DNA of 5,799 nucleotides from Acidithiobacillus sp. Its GTDB lineage: Bacteria; Pseudomonadota; Gammaproteobacteria; Acidithiobacillales; Acidithiobacillaceae. The DNA is taken from the NCBI GenBank assembly GCA_028065135.1, contig JAPTWR010000154.1, forward strand, positions 1 to 5,799, in the 5' to 3' direction. A program made the translations under genes and the position numbers. The notes beneath the pieces were generated by a model. That model saw only the letters and a program-made list of their open reading frames with translations. It searched no databases and was not told the origin of the DNA. This document shows positions 1 to 5,799 of this stretch, in pieces (position 1 is the stretch's first letter; the number at the start of each line of letters is the position of its first letter).

Positions 1-2
1 CC

Positions 3-377
3 CTCAATCACCAGCTCACCAGCCGTGGGGCCAGCTATCTGGAGACCACCCGTACCGCATCGCACTATCGGCTCTTGGCACTCGCCGATACCGTGCCGCC
101 AAAACCGGGATTGATCCGCACCGACATGGACGTTTGCGACGAGGGTATCGAGGTCGAACTGTGGTCTATGAGCGAGATGGCGCTGGGCGGATTGATGCGC
201 GAGGTTCATGCTCCGCTGGGCATCGGCACGATGATTCTCCGTGATGGTCGTGCGGTGAAAGGCTTTATCTGTGAGGGGCTGGCTGAAAAGGGCGCCCGCG
301 ACATCACCCGTCTGGGCGGCTGGCGTGCCTATCTGGCTAGCCTTGCCAGCGATCCAAAGGAAAAGGACCATGGCTGA
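3..377 (+). CDS. atzF: Allophanate hydrolase, C-terminal fragment (5' end outside window)
   Basis: Allophanate hydrolase converts allophanate to ammonia and CO2 in the cytoplasm, the second step of the urea carboxylase route. The frame is open from base 3 and gives 124 residues before TGA at 375-377, against roughly 600 residues for the family. The missing part would hold the amidase-signature domain with its Ser-cisSer-Lys triad. What is visible is the small C-terminal domain of AtzF/DUR2-type enzymes, recognised by LNHQLTSRGASY near the start, HYRLLALADTVPPKPGLIR, APLGIGTMILRDGRAVKGF, and the closing GARDITRLGGWRAYL. In characterised relatives this domain acts on the intermediate released by the amidase domain. 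A TTG at 75 could be taken as a start, but the homology runs unbroken through it, so it is internal. The gene overlaps the next by 8 bases, with the partner enzyme immediately downstream. The domain call is secure; catalytic competence cannot be judged because the active-site domain is outside the window. Confidence 0.93.
   Translation, partial: LNHQLTSRGASYLETTRTASHYRLLALADTVPPKPGLIRTDMDVCDEGIEVELWSMSEMALGGLMREVHAPLGIGTMILRDGRAVKGFICEGLAEKGARDITRLGGWRAYLASLASDPKEKDHG
356..368 (+). promoter_or_regulatory. Ribosome binding site of urea carboxylase, inside the hydrolase gene
   Basis: The purine-rich run AAAGGAAAAGGA lies inside the last hydrolase codons, directly upstream of ATG 370. With the ATGGCTGA overlap (start 370, stop 375-377) it supports translational coupling of the two enzymes and fixes the carboxylase start. 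Confidence 0.6.
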
Positions 378-3300
378 TACCTTTCGCAAGGTCTTGATCG
401 CCAATAGGGGCGAGATCGCAGTGCGCATTCAGCGCAGTTTGCGCCGATTGGGTATCGCGAGCGTCGCCATCTATTCAGAACCTGATCGCCACGCGCGGCA
501 TGTGTTGGATGCTGATGAGTCGGTAGGACTGGGTGGCCATAGCGCTGCGGAAAGCTATCTCCAGGCAGAACGGATTCTCGGGATCGCCGTACAGACCGGC
601 GTCGATGCGGTTATCCCCGGCTACGGGTTTCTGAGCGAAAACGCGGACTTCGCGGAAAACTGCGAACAGGCCGGTATCGCCTTTGTCGGCCCGACTCCTG
701 AACAGATTCGTCAGTTTGGCCTCAAGCATACGGCCCGCGCACTTGCCATCGAAGCCGGCGTTCCGCTCGCACCGGGAACCGGGCTATTGATCGATGTGGA
801 TCAGGCTTGCGCCGAAGCTGCGCGTATTGGGTATCCGGTCATGCTCAAGAGCACGGCTGGTGGTGGGGGTATCGGCCTGACCCGCTGCAATGACGAAGCG
901 GAACTGCGTCAGGCCTTCGCTTCGGTGCAACGGCTGGGGCAAAGCTTCTTTGCCAACTCCGGGGTATTTTTGGAGCGTTTCGTCGCCCGTGCGCGGCATG
1001 TGGAGGTGCAAATTTTCGGTGACGGCCAAGGCCGAGTGCTGGCCTTGGGCGAGCGCGACTGCTCCCTGCAAAGGCGCAACCAGAAGGTGATCGAGGAAAC
1101 TCCGGCACCGAATATGCCTCCGGCAACGCGAGAAGCGTTGTTCACTGCGGCCGAACGTCTGGGGAGGACGGTATCCTATCGTAATGCCGGAACGATTGAA
1201 TTCATGTACGAAGCGGAGCGTGACGCTTTCTATTTCCTGGAGGTAAACACCCGACTACAGGTCGAGCATCCGATCACCGAGATGGTCACTGGTATCGATC
1301 TGGTAGAATGGATGTTGCGCACAGCGGCAGGCAACCCGCCAGAACTCTCCCGGCGTCCGGAATCGCGGGGAGTAGCCATTGAGGCCCGTATCTATGCGGA
1401 GGACCCCCTCAAGGACTTCCAGCCATCGCCCGGTTTGCTCACAGAGGTCCATTTCCCCGAAGAGGTGCGAGTCGATAGCTATGTCGAAGGGGGCACTGAG
1501 GTCTCCAGCTTCTACGATCCGATGATCGCCAAGCTCATCGTGCATGGCGAGGACCGTGCGCAGGCATTGGGAAAATTGCAACGCGCCCTGGATCAGACCC
1601 GCATCGGCGGAATCGTCAGTAACCTCGGCTACTTGCGCCAGATCTCCCGCGCATCATTGTTTGTCGATGCCCGGTTATCCACAACTGCATTGAGCGACTT
1701 CCAGTATCACCCCCGGGTGGCCGAGGTATTGGACGGTGGCACCTACAGTACCATCCAGGACAATCCCGGCAGGGTCGGCTATTGGCATATCGGTGTGCCA
1801 CCTTCCGGACCCATGGATGACTACGCCTTTGATCTTGCCAATCGTCTGGTTGGCAACCCAAAGGGCGCGGCAGGACTCGAATGTACCCTTGTCGGCGTGA
1901 GGATCCGTTTTCACGTTGAGACCCATATCACTCTGACCGGTGCTCCACTCAGGGCCACCCTGGATGGTCAGCCTGTAGAAGGTTGGCGCACCATCTTGGT
2001 GCGCACCGGACAGGTGCTCGACATGGGGCGGGTGGAGGCGGGTTGCCGTGCTTATCTGGCCGTTGCCGGAGGTTTTGATGTGCCGGTTTATCTCGGTAGC
2101 CGCAGCACCTTTGCCCTCGGACAGTTTGGCGGACACGGCGGGCGGCCGATCCGCACCGGCGACATGCTGCCACTGGGAACAGCTGTATCTGCGGTCGCGA
2201 TGCTTGAAGTGCCTGTGTCGATGATTCCCCAATACGCGCAACACTGGACTATCGGTGTGCTCTATGGTCCCCATGGCGCGCCCGATTTCTTTTCTCCCGA
2301 ATTCATCAACCGGTTTTTCTCCACCGACTGGGAGGTGCATTACAACTCCAATCGTCTCGGTATCCGTCTGATGGGTCCCCGTCCGGTATGGGCCAGGTCG
2401 GATGGCGGCGAAGCGGGGTTGCACCCATCCAATATCCACGATACCGAGTATGCCATCGGCGCCATCAACTTCACCGGCGATATGCCGGTGATTCTGGGCA
2501 AGGACGGTCCCAGTCTCGGTGGTTTTGTCTGTCCCGCCACCATCGCCAAGGCTGAATTGTGGAAAATGGGACAAGTCAAGCCAGGCGACTGGGTGCGCTT
2601 TGTGCCCCTGGATTTCGCCACGGCCCGTCAGTTGGAAGTGCTTCGGGATGACGCCATCCAGAAGTTGACGCCGCTGCCTGGTCTTTGTCTGAATCAGCCT
2701 CCGGCCTGTCTACAGGGGGAACCGGTACTGGATTTGCGTCCTGCCCAGTCGGGATTGCCGGGGGTCACCTATCGTCAGGCTGGGGACAGTTATGTCTTGC
2801 TCGAATATGGGGATAACGTTCTGGATCTGCGCGCGCGTTTTCGTGTGCATGCATTGATGGAGGCTCTGAAAGCGCGCGCCAAACCGGGCATTGAGGAACT
2901 CTCACCCGGCGTGCGTTCGTTGCAGGTGCGTTATGACAGCCGCACCATTGATCAAGCGCGCCTGCTCGCCGTGTTACGAGAGATCGAGGACGGGCTTCCA
3001 CCAATCCAGCGTATGCAAGTGCGGGGACGCGTCGTTCATCTTCCCCTCACCTTCGAGGATAGCGCGACTCTGGACGCGGTCAGTCGCTACCGCCAGTCGG
3101 TGCGCGATACCGCACCCTGGCTGCCGCGCAATGCCGAGTTCATTCGCCGTATCAATGGGCTGGAGTCCGTTCAGGAAGTGATCGACACCATCTACGACGC
3201 TTCCTATCTGGTGCTAGGTCTGGGAGACGTCTACCTGGGAGCGCCCTGCGCGGTACCGGTCGATCCGCGTCATCGTTTGCGCACTTCCAAATACAACCCC

Positions 3301-3972
3301 GCGCGCACTTTGACCGCCGAGGGCACTGTCGGTATCGGCGGGGTGTATATGTGTATCTACGGTATGGACTCCCCCGGCGGGTACCAACTCGTTGGTCGTA
3401 CCCTACCCATCTGGAACACTTACCTGCGCAACCCGCAATTCATGAATGGCAAGCCCTGGTTGTTGCGCTTCTTTGATCAGGTTCGCTTCTATCCGGTCAG
3501 CGAGGAAACCCTGACACAACTTCGGGATGCGTTTCGCTGCGGTCGCCATGAGATCCGCATGGAGGAGACGGTCTTCGACCTGGGCGAGTATGAACGATTC
3601 CTGGAAGAAAACGCAGAGGCCATCGCCGCCTTCCAGTCACGTCAGGACGATGCCTACGCACAGGAAATCACTCTGTGGTCAGAGGAAGAACGTAGCCCCG
3701 AGGCAGCGGTGCTGGCGTCTATGGAACAAGACATGGGCCTCCAAGAACATGAAATCACGGTTTGTGCGGATATGACCAGTAGTGTCTGGAAATTTCTGGT
3801 AGAGCCAGGGCAATCGATTCAGTCTGGCGAACCGCTGGTAATTCTGGAAGCCATGAAGATGGAATTCACTATCAGTGCGCCTTGTGCCGGCAAGATTACC
3901 CGTCTGCAGTACAAGACGGGAGATTTGGTGAGTCATGGTATGCCACTACTGGTTATCGATACTGAGGAGTAA
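370..3972 (+). CDS. uca: Urea carboxylase, biotin-dependent, full length (1200 aa)
   Basis: Carboxylates urea to allophanate with ATP and bicarbonate (EC 6.3.4.6 type) in the cytoplasm. Domains in order: biotin carboxylase, about residues 5-445, with the UC-type PGYGFLSEN and FGLKHTAR (Lys119) motifs, the glycine-rich ATP-grasp loop KSTAGGGGIG (160-169), ERDCSLQRRNQK (Cys231, Lys239) and EVNTRLQVEH (Glu291, Asn293, Arg295). Next is the AHS2/KipA-like half of the carboxyltransferase, about 455-750, opening with STIQDNPGRVGYWHIGVPPS and containing HPSNIHD and GAINFTGD. The AHS1/KipI-like half, about 797-1030, follows. Last is a biotinyl carrier domain, about 1125-1197, with EAMKME and biotin-accepting Lys1163. 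Length and order match bacterial urea carboxylases and the C-terminal two thirds of yeast urea amidolyase. The ATG at 370 is chosen because the family N-terminus (FRKVLIANRGEIAVRI) begins right after it and purine-rich AAAGGAAAAGGA precedes it; an upstream in-frame start at 271 would add 33 residues that only read allophanate hydrolase codons out of frame. Some enzymes of this annotation are guanidine carboxylases; Asn700 argues for urea. Confidence 0.95.
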   Translation: MADTFRKVLIANRGEIAVRIQRSLRRLGIASVAIYSEPDRHARHVLDADESVGLGGHSAAESYLQAERILGIAVQTGVDAVIPGYGFLSENADFAENCEQAGIAFVGPTPEQIRQFGLKHTARALAIEAGVPLAPGTGLLIDVDQACAEAARIGYPVMLKSTAGGGGIGLTRCNDEAELRQAFASVQRLGQSFFANSGVFLERFVARARHVEVQIFGDGQGRVLALGERDCSLQRRNQKVIEETPAPNMPPATREALFTAAERLGRTVSYRNAGTIEFMYEAERDAFYFLEVNTRLQVEHPITEMVTGIDLVEWMLRTAAGNPPELSRRPESRGVAIEARIYAEDPLKDFQPSPGLLTEVHFPEEVRVDSYVEGGTEVSSFYDPMIAKLIVHGEDRAQALGKLQRALDQTRIGGIVSNLGYLRQISRASLFVDARLSTTALSDFQYHPRVAEVLDGGTYSTIQDNPGRVGYWHIGVPPSGPMDDYAFDLANRLVGNPKGAAGLECTLVGVRIRFHVETHITLTGAPLRATLDGQPVEGWRTILVRTGQVLDMGRVEAGCRAYLAVAGGFDVPVYLGSRSTFALGQFGGHGGRPIRTGDMLPLGTAVSAVAMLEVPVSMIPQYAQHWTIGVLYGPHGAPDFFSPEFINRFFSTDWEVHYNSNRLGIRLMGPRPVWARSDGGEAGLHPSNIHDTEYAIGAINFTGDMPVILGKDGPSLGGFVCPATIAKAELWKMGQVKPGDWVRFVPLDFATARQLEVLRDDAIQKLTPLPGLCLNQPPACLQGEPVLDLRPAQSGLPGVTYRQAGDSYVLLEYGDNVLDLRARFRVHALMEALKARAKPGIEELSPGVRSLQVRYDSRTIDQARLLAVLREIEDGLPPIQRMQVRGRVVHLPLTFEDSATLDAVSRYRQSVRDTAPWLPRNAEFIRRINGLESVQEVIDTIYDASYLVLGLGDVYLGAPCAVPVDPRHRLRTSKYNPARTLTAEGTVGIGGVYMCIYGMDSPGGYQLVGRTLPIWNTYLRNPQFMNGKPWLLRFFDQVRFYPVSEETLTQLRDAFRCGRHEIRMEETVFDLGEYERFLEENAEAIAAFQSRQDDAYAQEITLWSEEERSPEAAVLASMEQDMGLQEHEITVCADMTSSVWKFLVEPGQSIQSGEPLVILEAMKMEFTISAPCAGKITRLQYKTGDLVSHGMPLLVIDTEE

Positions 3973-3977
3973 TGAGG
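3964..3977 (+). promoter_or_regulatory. Ribosome binding site of the GntR regulator
   Basis: GAGGAG at 3964-3969 overlaps the end of the carboxylase gene and sits 10 bases before ATG 3980. A second GAGG at 3974-3977 is only 2 bases away, too close to be ideal. The strong upstream copy decides in favour of ATG 3980 over the in-frame start at 3935, which lies deep in the carboxylase carrier domain. Confidence 0.6.
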
Positions 3978-3979
3978 CT

Positions 3980-4684
3980 ATGCATAACTACGCCACAGAA
4001 AGCGACGCACTGGTCCCGCTGAACCGTGCGGAGGACACCTACCGACGGTTAAAAGAGGATCTATTCAATTTCCGCCTGCTGCCGGGCGATCATTTCAGCG
4101 AAAACGAGATTGCCGCACGCATGGAGGTGAGCCGCACTCCGGTACGTGAAGCGCTCTTCCGCCTACAGCGTGAAGGATACGTAAGCGTCTTGCCCAGAAT
4201 GGGTTGGCAGGTACGACCACTGGACTTCGAGAAATTCCATCAAATCTACGAAGTGCGAATCCTTCTGGAAGAATCTTCCCTACAGCGTCTGTCGCGTAAG
4301 GACAAGGTGCCAAGTATCGGAGCTTTAATGCAGGCCTGGTGTTGTCCGCCGGATTTGCGGGAAAGCAATGCGAAGACCGTCTGGATGCTGGATGAGGATT
4401 TCCATGCCGGGTTGGTGGCGGCAGGGGGAAATCCAGAAATATGGCGTATTCATCACGACGTCATGGAACGGTTGCGCATTATTCGCCGACTGGACTTCAC
4501 CAAGCCACAAAGAGTTTCCGCGACCTATGAAGAACATGCCGCGATTCTCGAACAAATTCATCGCGGCCGCATCGGTGAAGCGCAGCGACTCCTGAGATCG
4601 CACATCGATGCTAGTCGCCTTGAAGTGCGCAAGATCACCCTGAGCATGCTTTACGAAGCCCGCCTCGAAAAAAGTAACATCTAA
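3980..4684 (+). CDS. GntR-family transcription regulator, FadR/FCD subfamily (234 aa)
   Basis: A cytoplasmic DNA-binding regulator, probably sensing a metabolite of the linked pathway. The N-terminal winged helix-turn-helix covers about residues 17-80, with the GntR signature LLPGDHFSENEIAARMEVSR followed by TPVREALFRLQREGYV and the wing PRMGWQV. The C-terminal FCD ligand domain covers about 85-225. Its usual metal-binding set is visible: Asp138 and His142 in LDEDFH, His186 in YEEHAAIL, and His208 in LRSHID. Length is normal for the subfamily. The start at ATG 3980 follows a good GAGGAG; a longer reading from 3935 would add 15 residues encoded in the carboxylase gene. It begins 7 bases after the carboxylase stop, so it is probably co-transcribed with the two enzymes and may control the operon, itself and the downstream membrane protein gene. 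Most members of the subfamily are repressors released by a small carboxylate or related ligand; ligand and sign of control here are unknown. Confidence 0.93.
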   Translation: MHNYATESDALVPLNRAEDTYRRLKEDLFNFRLLPGDHFSENEIAARMEVSRTPVREALFRLQREGYVSVLPRMGWQVRPLDFEKFHQIYEVRILLEESSLQRLSRKDKVPSIGALMQAWCCPPDLRESNAKTVWMLDEDFHAGLVAAGGNPEIWRIHHDVMERLRIIRRLDFTKPQRVSATYEEHAAILEQIHRGRIGEAQRLLRSHIDASRLEVRKITLSMLYEARLEKSNI

Positions 4685-4700
4685 CGGACGCGAACAATAG

Positions 4701-4732
4701 GTAAAAGTGCGGGATATAAATCACATTTTTAC
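4701..4732. repeat. Imperfect inverted repeat downstream of the regulator gene
   Basis: GTAAAAGTG at 4701-4709 mirrors CAC-at-TTTTAC at 4722-4732, with a two-base insertion in the right arm and 12 bases between. Inside it lies a smaller dyad, GAT-ATAA-ATC (4713-4722). The right half, AAATCACATTT, resembles a CRP half-site, but the expected left half is poor. It is not a terminator: the stem is AT-rich. It could be a protein-binding site or chance in AT-rich DNA. Confidence 0.3.
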
Positions 4733-4793
4733 ACCTGCGAAAAATCAAGAAAATGAGATGAAGCATAATACATAAATTTCAATGAGCCTATAT

Positions 4794-4811
4794 ACCAGTC
4801 TTGTGGCTGGT
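4794..4811. promoter_or_regulatory. Candidate operator or mRNA hairpin before the membrane protein gene
   Basis: ACCAG at 4794-4798 and CTGGT at 4807-4811 form an inverted repeat. As RNA the stem extends to seven pairs (ACCAGUC with GGCUGGU, one G-U) around a UUGU loop. TGGTC is repeated directly at 4808-4812 and 4814-4818, the second followed by AACC to give GGT-CA-ACC. FadR-type GntR operators often contain TGGT/ACCA half-sites, so this cluster is a reasonable but unproven binding place for the adjacent regulator. No T-run follows, so it is not a terminator. Confidence 0.35.
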
Positions 4812-4840
4812 CGTGGTCAACCGGATGAACAGCGACATTT

Positions 4841-4846
4841 AAGGAG
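4841..4846 (+). promoter_or_regulatory. Strong ribosome binding site of the membrane protein
   Basis: AAGGAG lies 7 bases before ATG 4854, a near-ideal Shine-Dalgarno sequence at the right spacing. It fixes the start of the truncated gene. Confidence 0.8.
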
Positions 4847-4853
4847 AAATATC

Positions 4854-5799
4854 ATGGTTGCAGAAGTAAGAAGGGGCACTGAAAAAATAGCCAAGCGACT
4901 ATTTAGCGGGTTTGTAAATAACCCAGTTCTTGAAGATTATTCGTTACGTTACGCACCTTCTGGATTTCGCAAGTGGTCAGAATACGGAGTCGCGATGGCG
5001 GCGCTGGGTAGTATTGCCTATATGGCAGATCTTGCCATTGGTGGTTCGCTTGCCATCCAGTATGGTTTTACAAATGCTTTTTTTGGCATTTTTACGGCTG
5101 CAATTATTATATTTCTAACAGGCATTCCCATAGCCTACTATTCGTCAAAATATAATGTGGATGTTGATCTTCTGACCCGCGGTGCTGGCTTCGGGTATCT
5201 TGGGTCAACGATAACATCCGGGATATATGCCTCGTTTACTTTCATATTCTTCGCGCTTGAGGGATCCGTAATGTCCCAGGCGTTTACGCTTTTCTTTGGT
5301 ATACCAATCGCCATATCCTATATTATTTCATCACTGATTATTATACCTTTAGTGGTATTCGGCATGACGGCGCTGTCAGCAGTTCAAAAATGGACAAATC
5401 CGATTTGGATCAGTCTGTTCATTATCCCTATCGCGGCAATGCTGATCAAAGATCCTCAGACTGTCGCTACGTGGATTCATTTCGGTGGCAAGTCTCCTAG
5501 CGGCGCAGGGTTCGACCCATTGCTTTGGGGAAGCGCTGCCGGAATTGCCCTTTCACTTATTGCGCAAATCGGCGAGCAAGCGGATTATCTTCGTTTTATG
5601 CCGAAGATTAAACCAGCAAAGAAGTGGAAGTGGTGGTTTGCCGTCCTAGCCGCTGGTCCTGGTTGGGTCGTCCTTGGTGCCACGAAGCAGCTTATGGGCT
5701 CTTTTCTGTCATCTATTGCCGCAACACACGGAACCCCCCTTGCCAAGGCCAATGAACCAATTCATATGTATATTACAGGTTTTGGATATGCATTCCCGG
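4854..5799 (+). CDS. NCS1-like permease or permease-like sensor, N-terminal 315 residues (3' end outside window)
   Basis: An inner-membrane protein, open from ATG 4854 through the right edge with no stop. After a charged, cytoplasmic-looking N-terminus come LEDYSLRYAP (26-35) and FRKWSEY, then hydrophobic segments at about 46-68, 72-96, 113-147, 150-178, 183-198, 223-240 and 260-290. This pattern and LEDYSLRYAP, DLLTRGAGFGYLGSTIT (105-121) and QIGEQADYLRFMP (238-250) place it near the purine-cytosine permease/NCS1 superfamily, whose members usually have 12 helices in about 450-500 residues. Acidic residues Asp59, Glu136 and Glu241 fall in or next to predicted helices. I recall very similar N-terminal halves in proteobacterial hybrid histidine kinases, so the unseen end may carry signalling domains rather than just more helices. 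The context beside urea carboxylase suggests uptake or sensing of urea or a related nitrogen compound. The gene uses ATA for Ile at least nine times and is AT-richer than its neighbours, hinting at a different origin. The family call is fairly sure; transporter versus sensor is open. Confidence 0.8.
   Translation, partial: MVAEVRRGTEKIAKRLFSGFVNNPVLEDYSLRYAPSGFRKWSEYGVAMAALGSIAYMADLAIGGSLAIQYGFTNAFFGIFTAAIIIFLTGIPIAYYSSKYNVDVDLLTRGAGFGYLGSTITSGIYASFTFIFFALEGSVMSQAFTLFFGIPIAISYIISSLIIIPLVVFGMTALSAVQKWTNPIWISLFIIPIAAMLIKDPQTVATWIHFGGKSPSGAGFDPLLWGSAAGIALSLIAQIGEQADYLRFMPKIKPAKKWKWWFAVLAAGPGWVVLGATKQLMGSFLSSIAATHGTPLAKANEPIHMYITGFGYAFP

Larger units (their letters stand above)
4685..4853 (+). 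other. AT-rich intergenic region between regulator and membrane protein genes
   Basis: This 169-base stretch is clearly more AT-rich than the genes to its left. It contains two imperfect inverted repeats (4701-4732 and 4794-4811), listed separately. AT-rich hexamers that could serve as -10 elements are TATAAA at 4715-4720, CATAAT at 4764-4769 and TATATA at 4789-4794. None has a good -35 hexamer at 16-18 bases, so I do not call a promoter. TTTACA at 4728-4733 looks like a -35 but lacks a partner. No GC-rich hairpin followed by a T-run is present, so no intrinsic terminator separates the two genes. The length and the presence of dyads still make it a plausible control region for the last gene. 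Confidence 0.5.

Noticed and set aside
271..369. Upstream in-frame start that would lengthen urea carboxylase by 33 residues
   Set aside because: Those residues come from hydrolase codons read in another frame; the family N-terminus begins right after ATG 370, which has its own ribosome site.
75..377. A separate small gene of 100 codons starting at TTG 75
   Set aside because: The frame is open back to the window edge and the allophanate hydrolase similarity runs through the supposed start, so it is the end of a longer gene.
1675..2574. Long open frame of 299 codons on the minus strand inside the carboxylase gene
   Set aside because: It lies wholly opposite a well-conserved carboxylase domain, its translation resembles no family I know and is rich in His, Arg and Gly as antisense of GC-rich codons tends to be. 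It is a shadow.
4804..4818. Possible sigma-54 promoter (TGGCTGG...GGTC)
   Set aside because: The TGGC element is present, but the GC of the -12 element is missing at the right spacing; TC stands there instead.
4794..4830. Intrinsic terminator between the regulator and membrane protein genes
   Set aside because: The hairpin at 4794-4811 is not followed by a T-run, and the stem at 4701-4732 is AT-rich with a bulge.
4685..4853. Guanidine-I (ykkC) or other known riboswitch before the membrane protein gene
   Set aside because: The region is only 169 bases, AT-rich, and I do not see the conserved paired core of a ykkC-type element; a covariance search would settle it.
4930..5118. Open frame of 62 codons overlapping the start of the membrane protein
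   Set aside because: It is in a different frame from the clear NCS1-like reading, has no ribosome site and no recognisable motif.

Overview
The window carries one gene cluster on the + strand, read as an ATP-dependent, urease-independent urea-nitrogen pathway followed by a membrane protein. The host looks like a proteobacterium: the protein motifs are of that type, the first genes are fairly GC-rich, and starts are ATG with good Shine-Dalgarno sequences. I cannot name a genus.

Layout: (1) 3-377, the last 124 residues of allophanate hydrolase (AtzF/DUR2 type), cut by the left window edge. (2) 370-3972, a complete 1200-residue biotin-dependent urea carboxylase (biotin carboxylase, then two carboxyltransferase subdomains, then biotin carrier). 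Its ATG overlaps the hydrolase stop by 8 bases. (3) 3980-4684, a 234-residue GntR/FCD-type transcription regulator starting 7 bases after the carboxylase stop. (4) 4685-4853, an AT-rich intergenic stretch with two imperfect inverted repeats and no convincing promoter or terminator. (5) 4854 to the right edge, 315 residues of a polytopic membrane protein related to the NCS1 (purine/cytosine/hydantoin permease) superfamily. It is cut by the window end.

How they work together: urea carboxylase uses ATP and bicarbonate to make allophanate from urea, and allophanate hydrolase splits allophanate to ammonia and CO2. The tight spacing of the first three genes suggests one transcript, with the GntR protein as the likely local regulator. 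The membrane protein could import a nitrogen compound such as urea, a purine breakdown product or a related amide. Its N-terminal half also resembles membrane sensor modules fused to histidine kinases in some proteobacteria, so the missing 3' end decides between transporter and sensor.

The most informative detail is Asn700 in the carboxyltransferase motif GAINFTGD. From memory of the family, Asn here fits true urea carboxylase, whereas Asp fits the guanidine carboxylases that many genes with this annotation turned out to be. I see no clearly undescribed system. The best leads are the substrate question, the transporter-or-sensor question, and the shift in base and codon use at the last gene.
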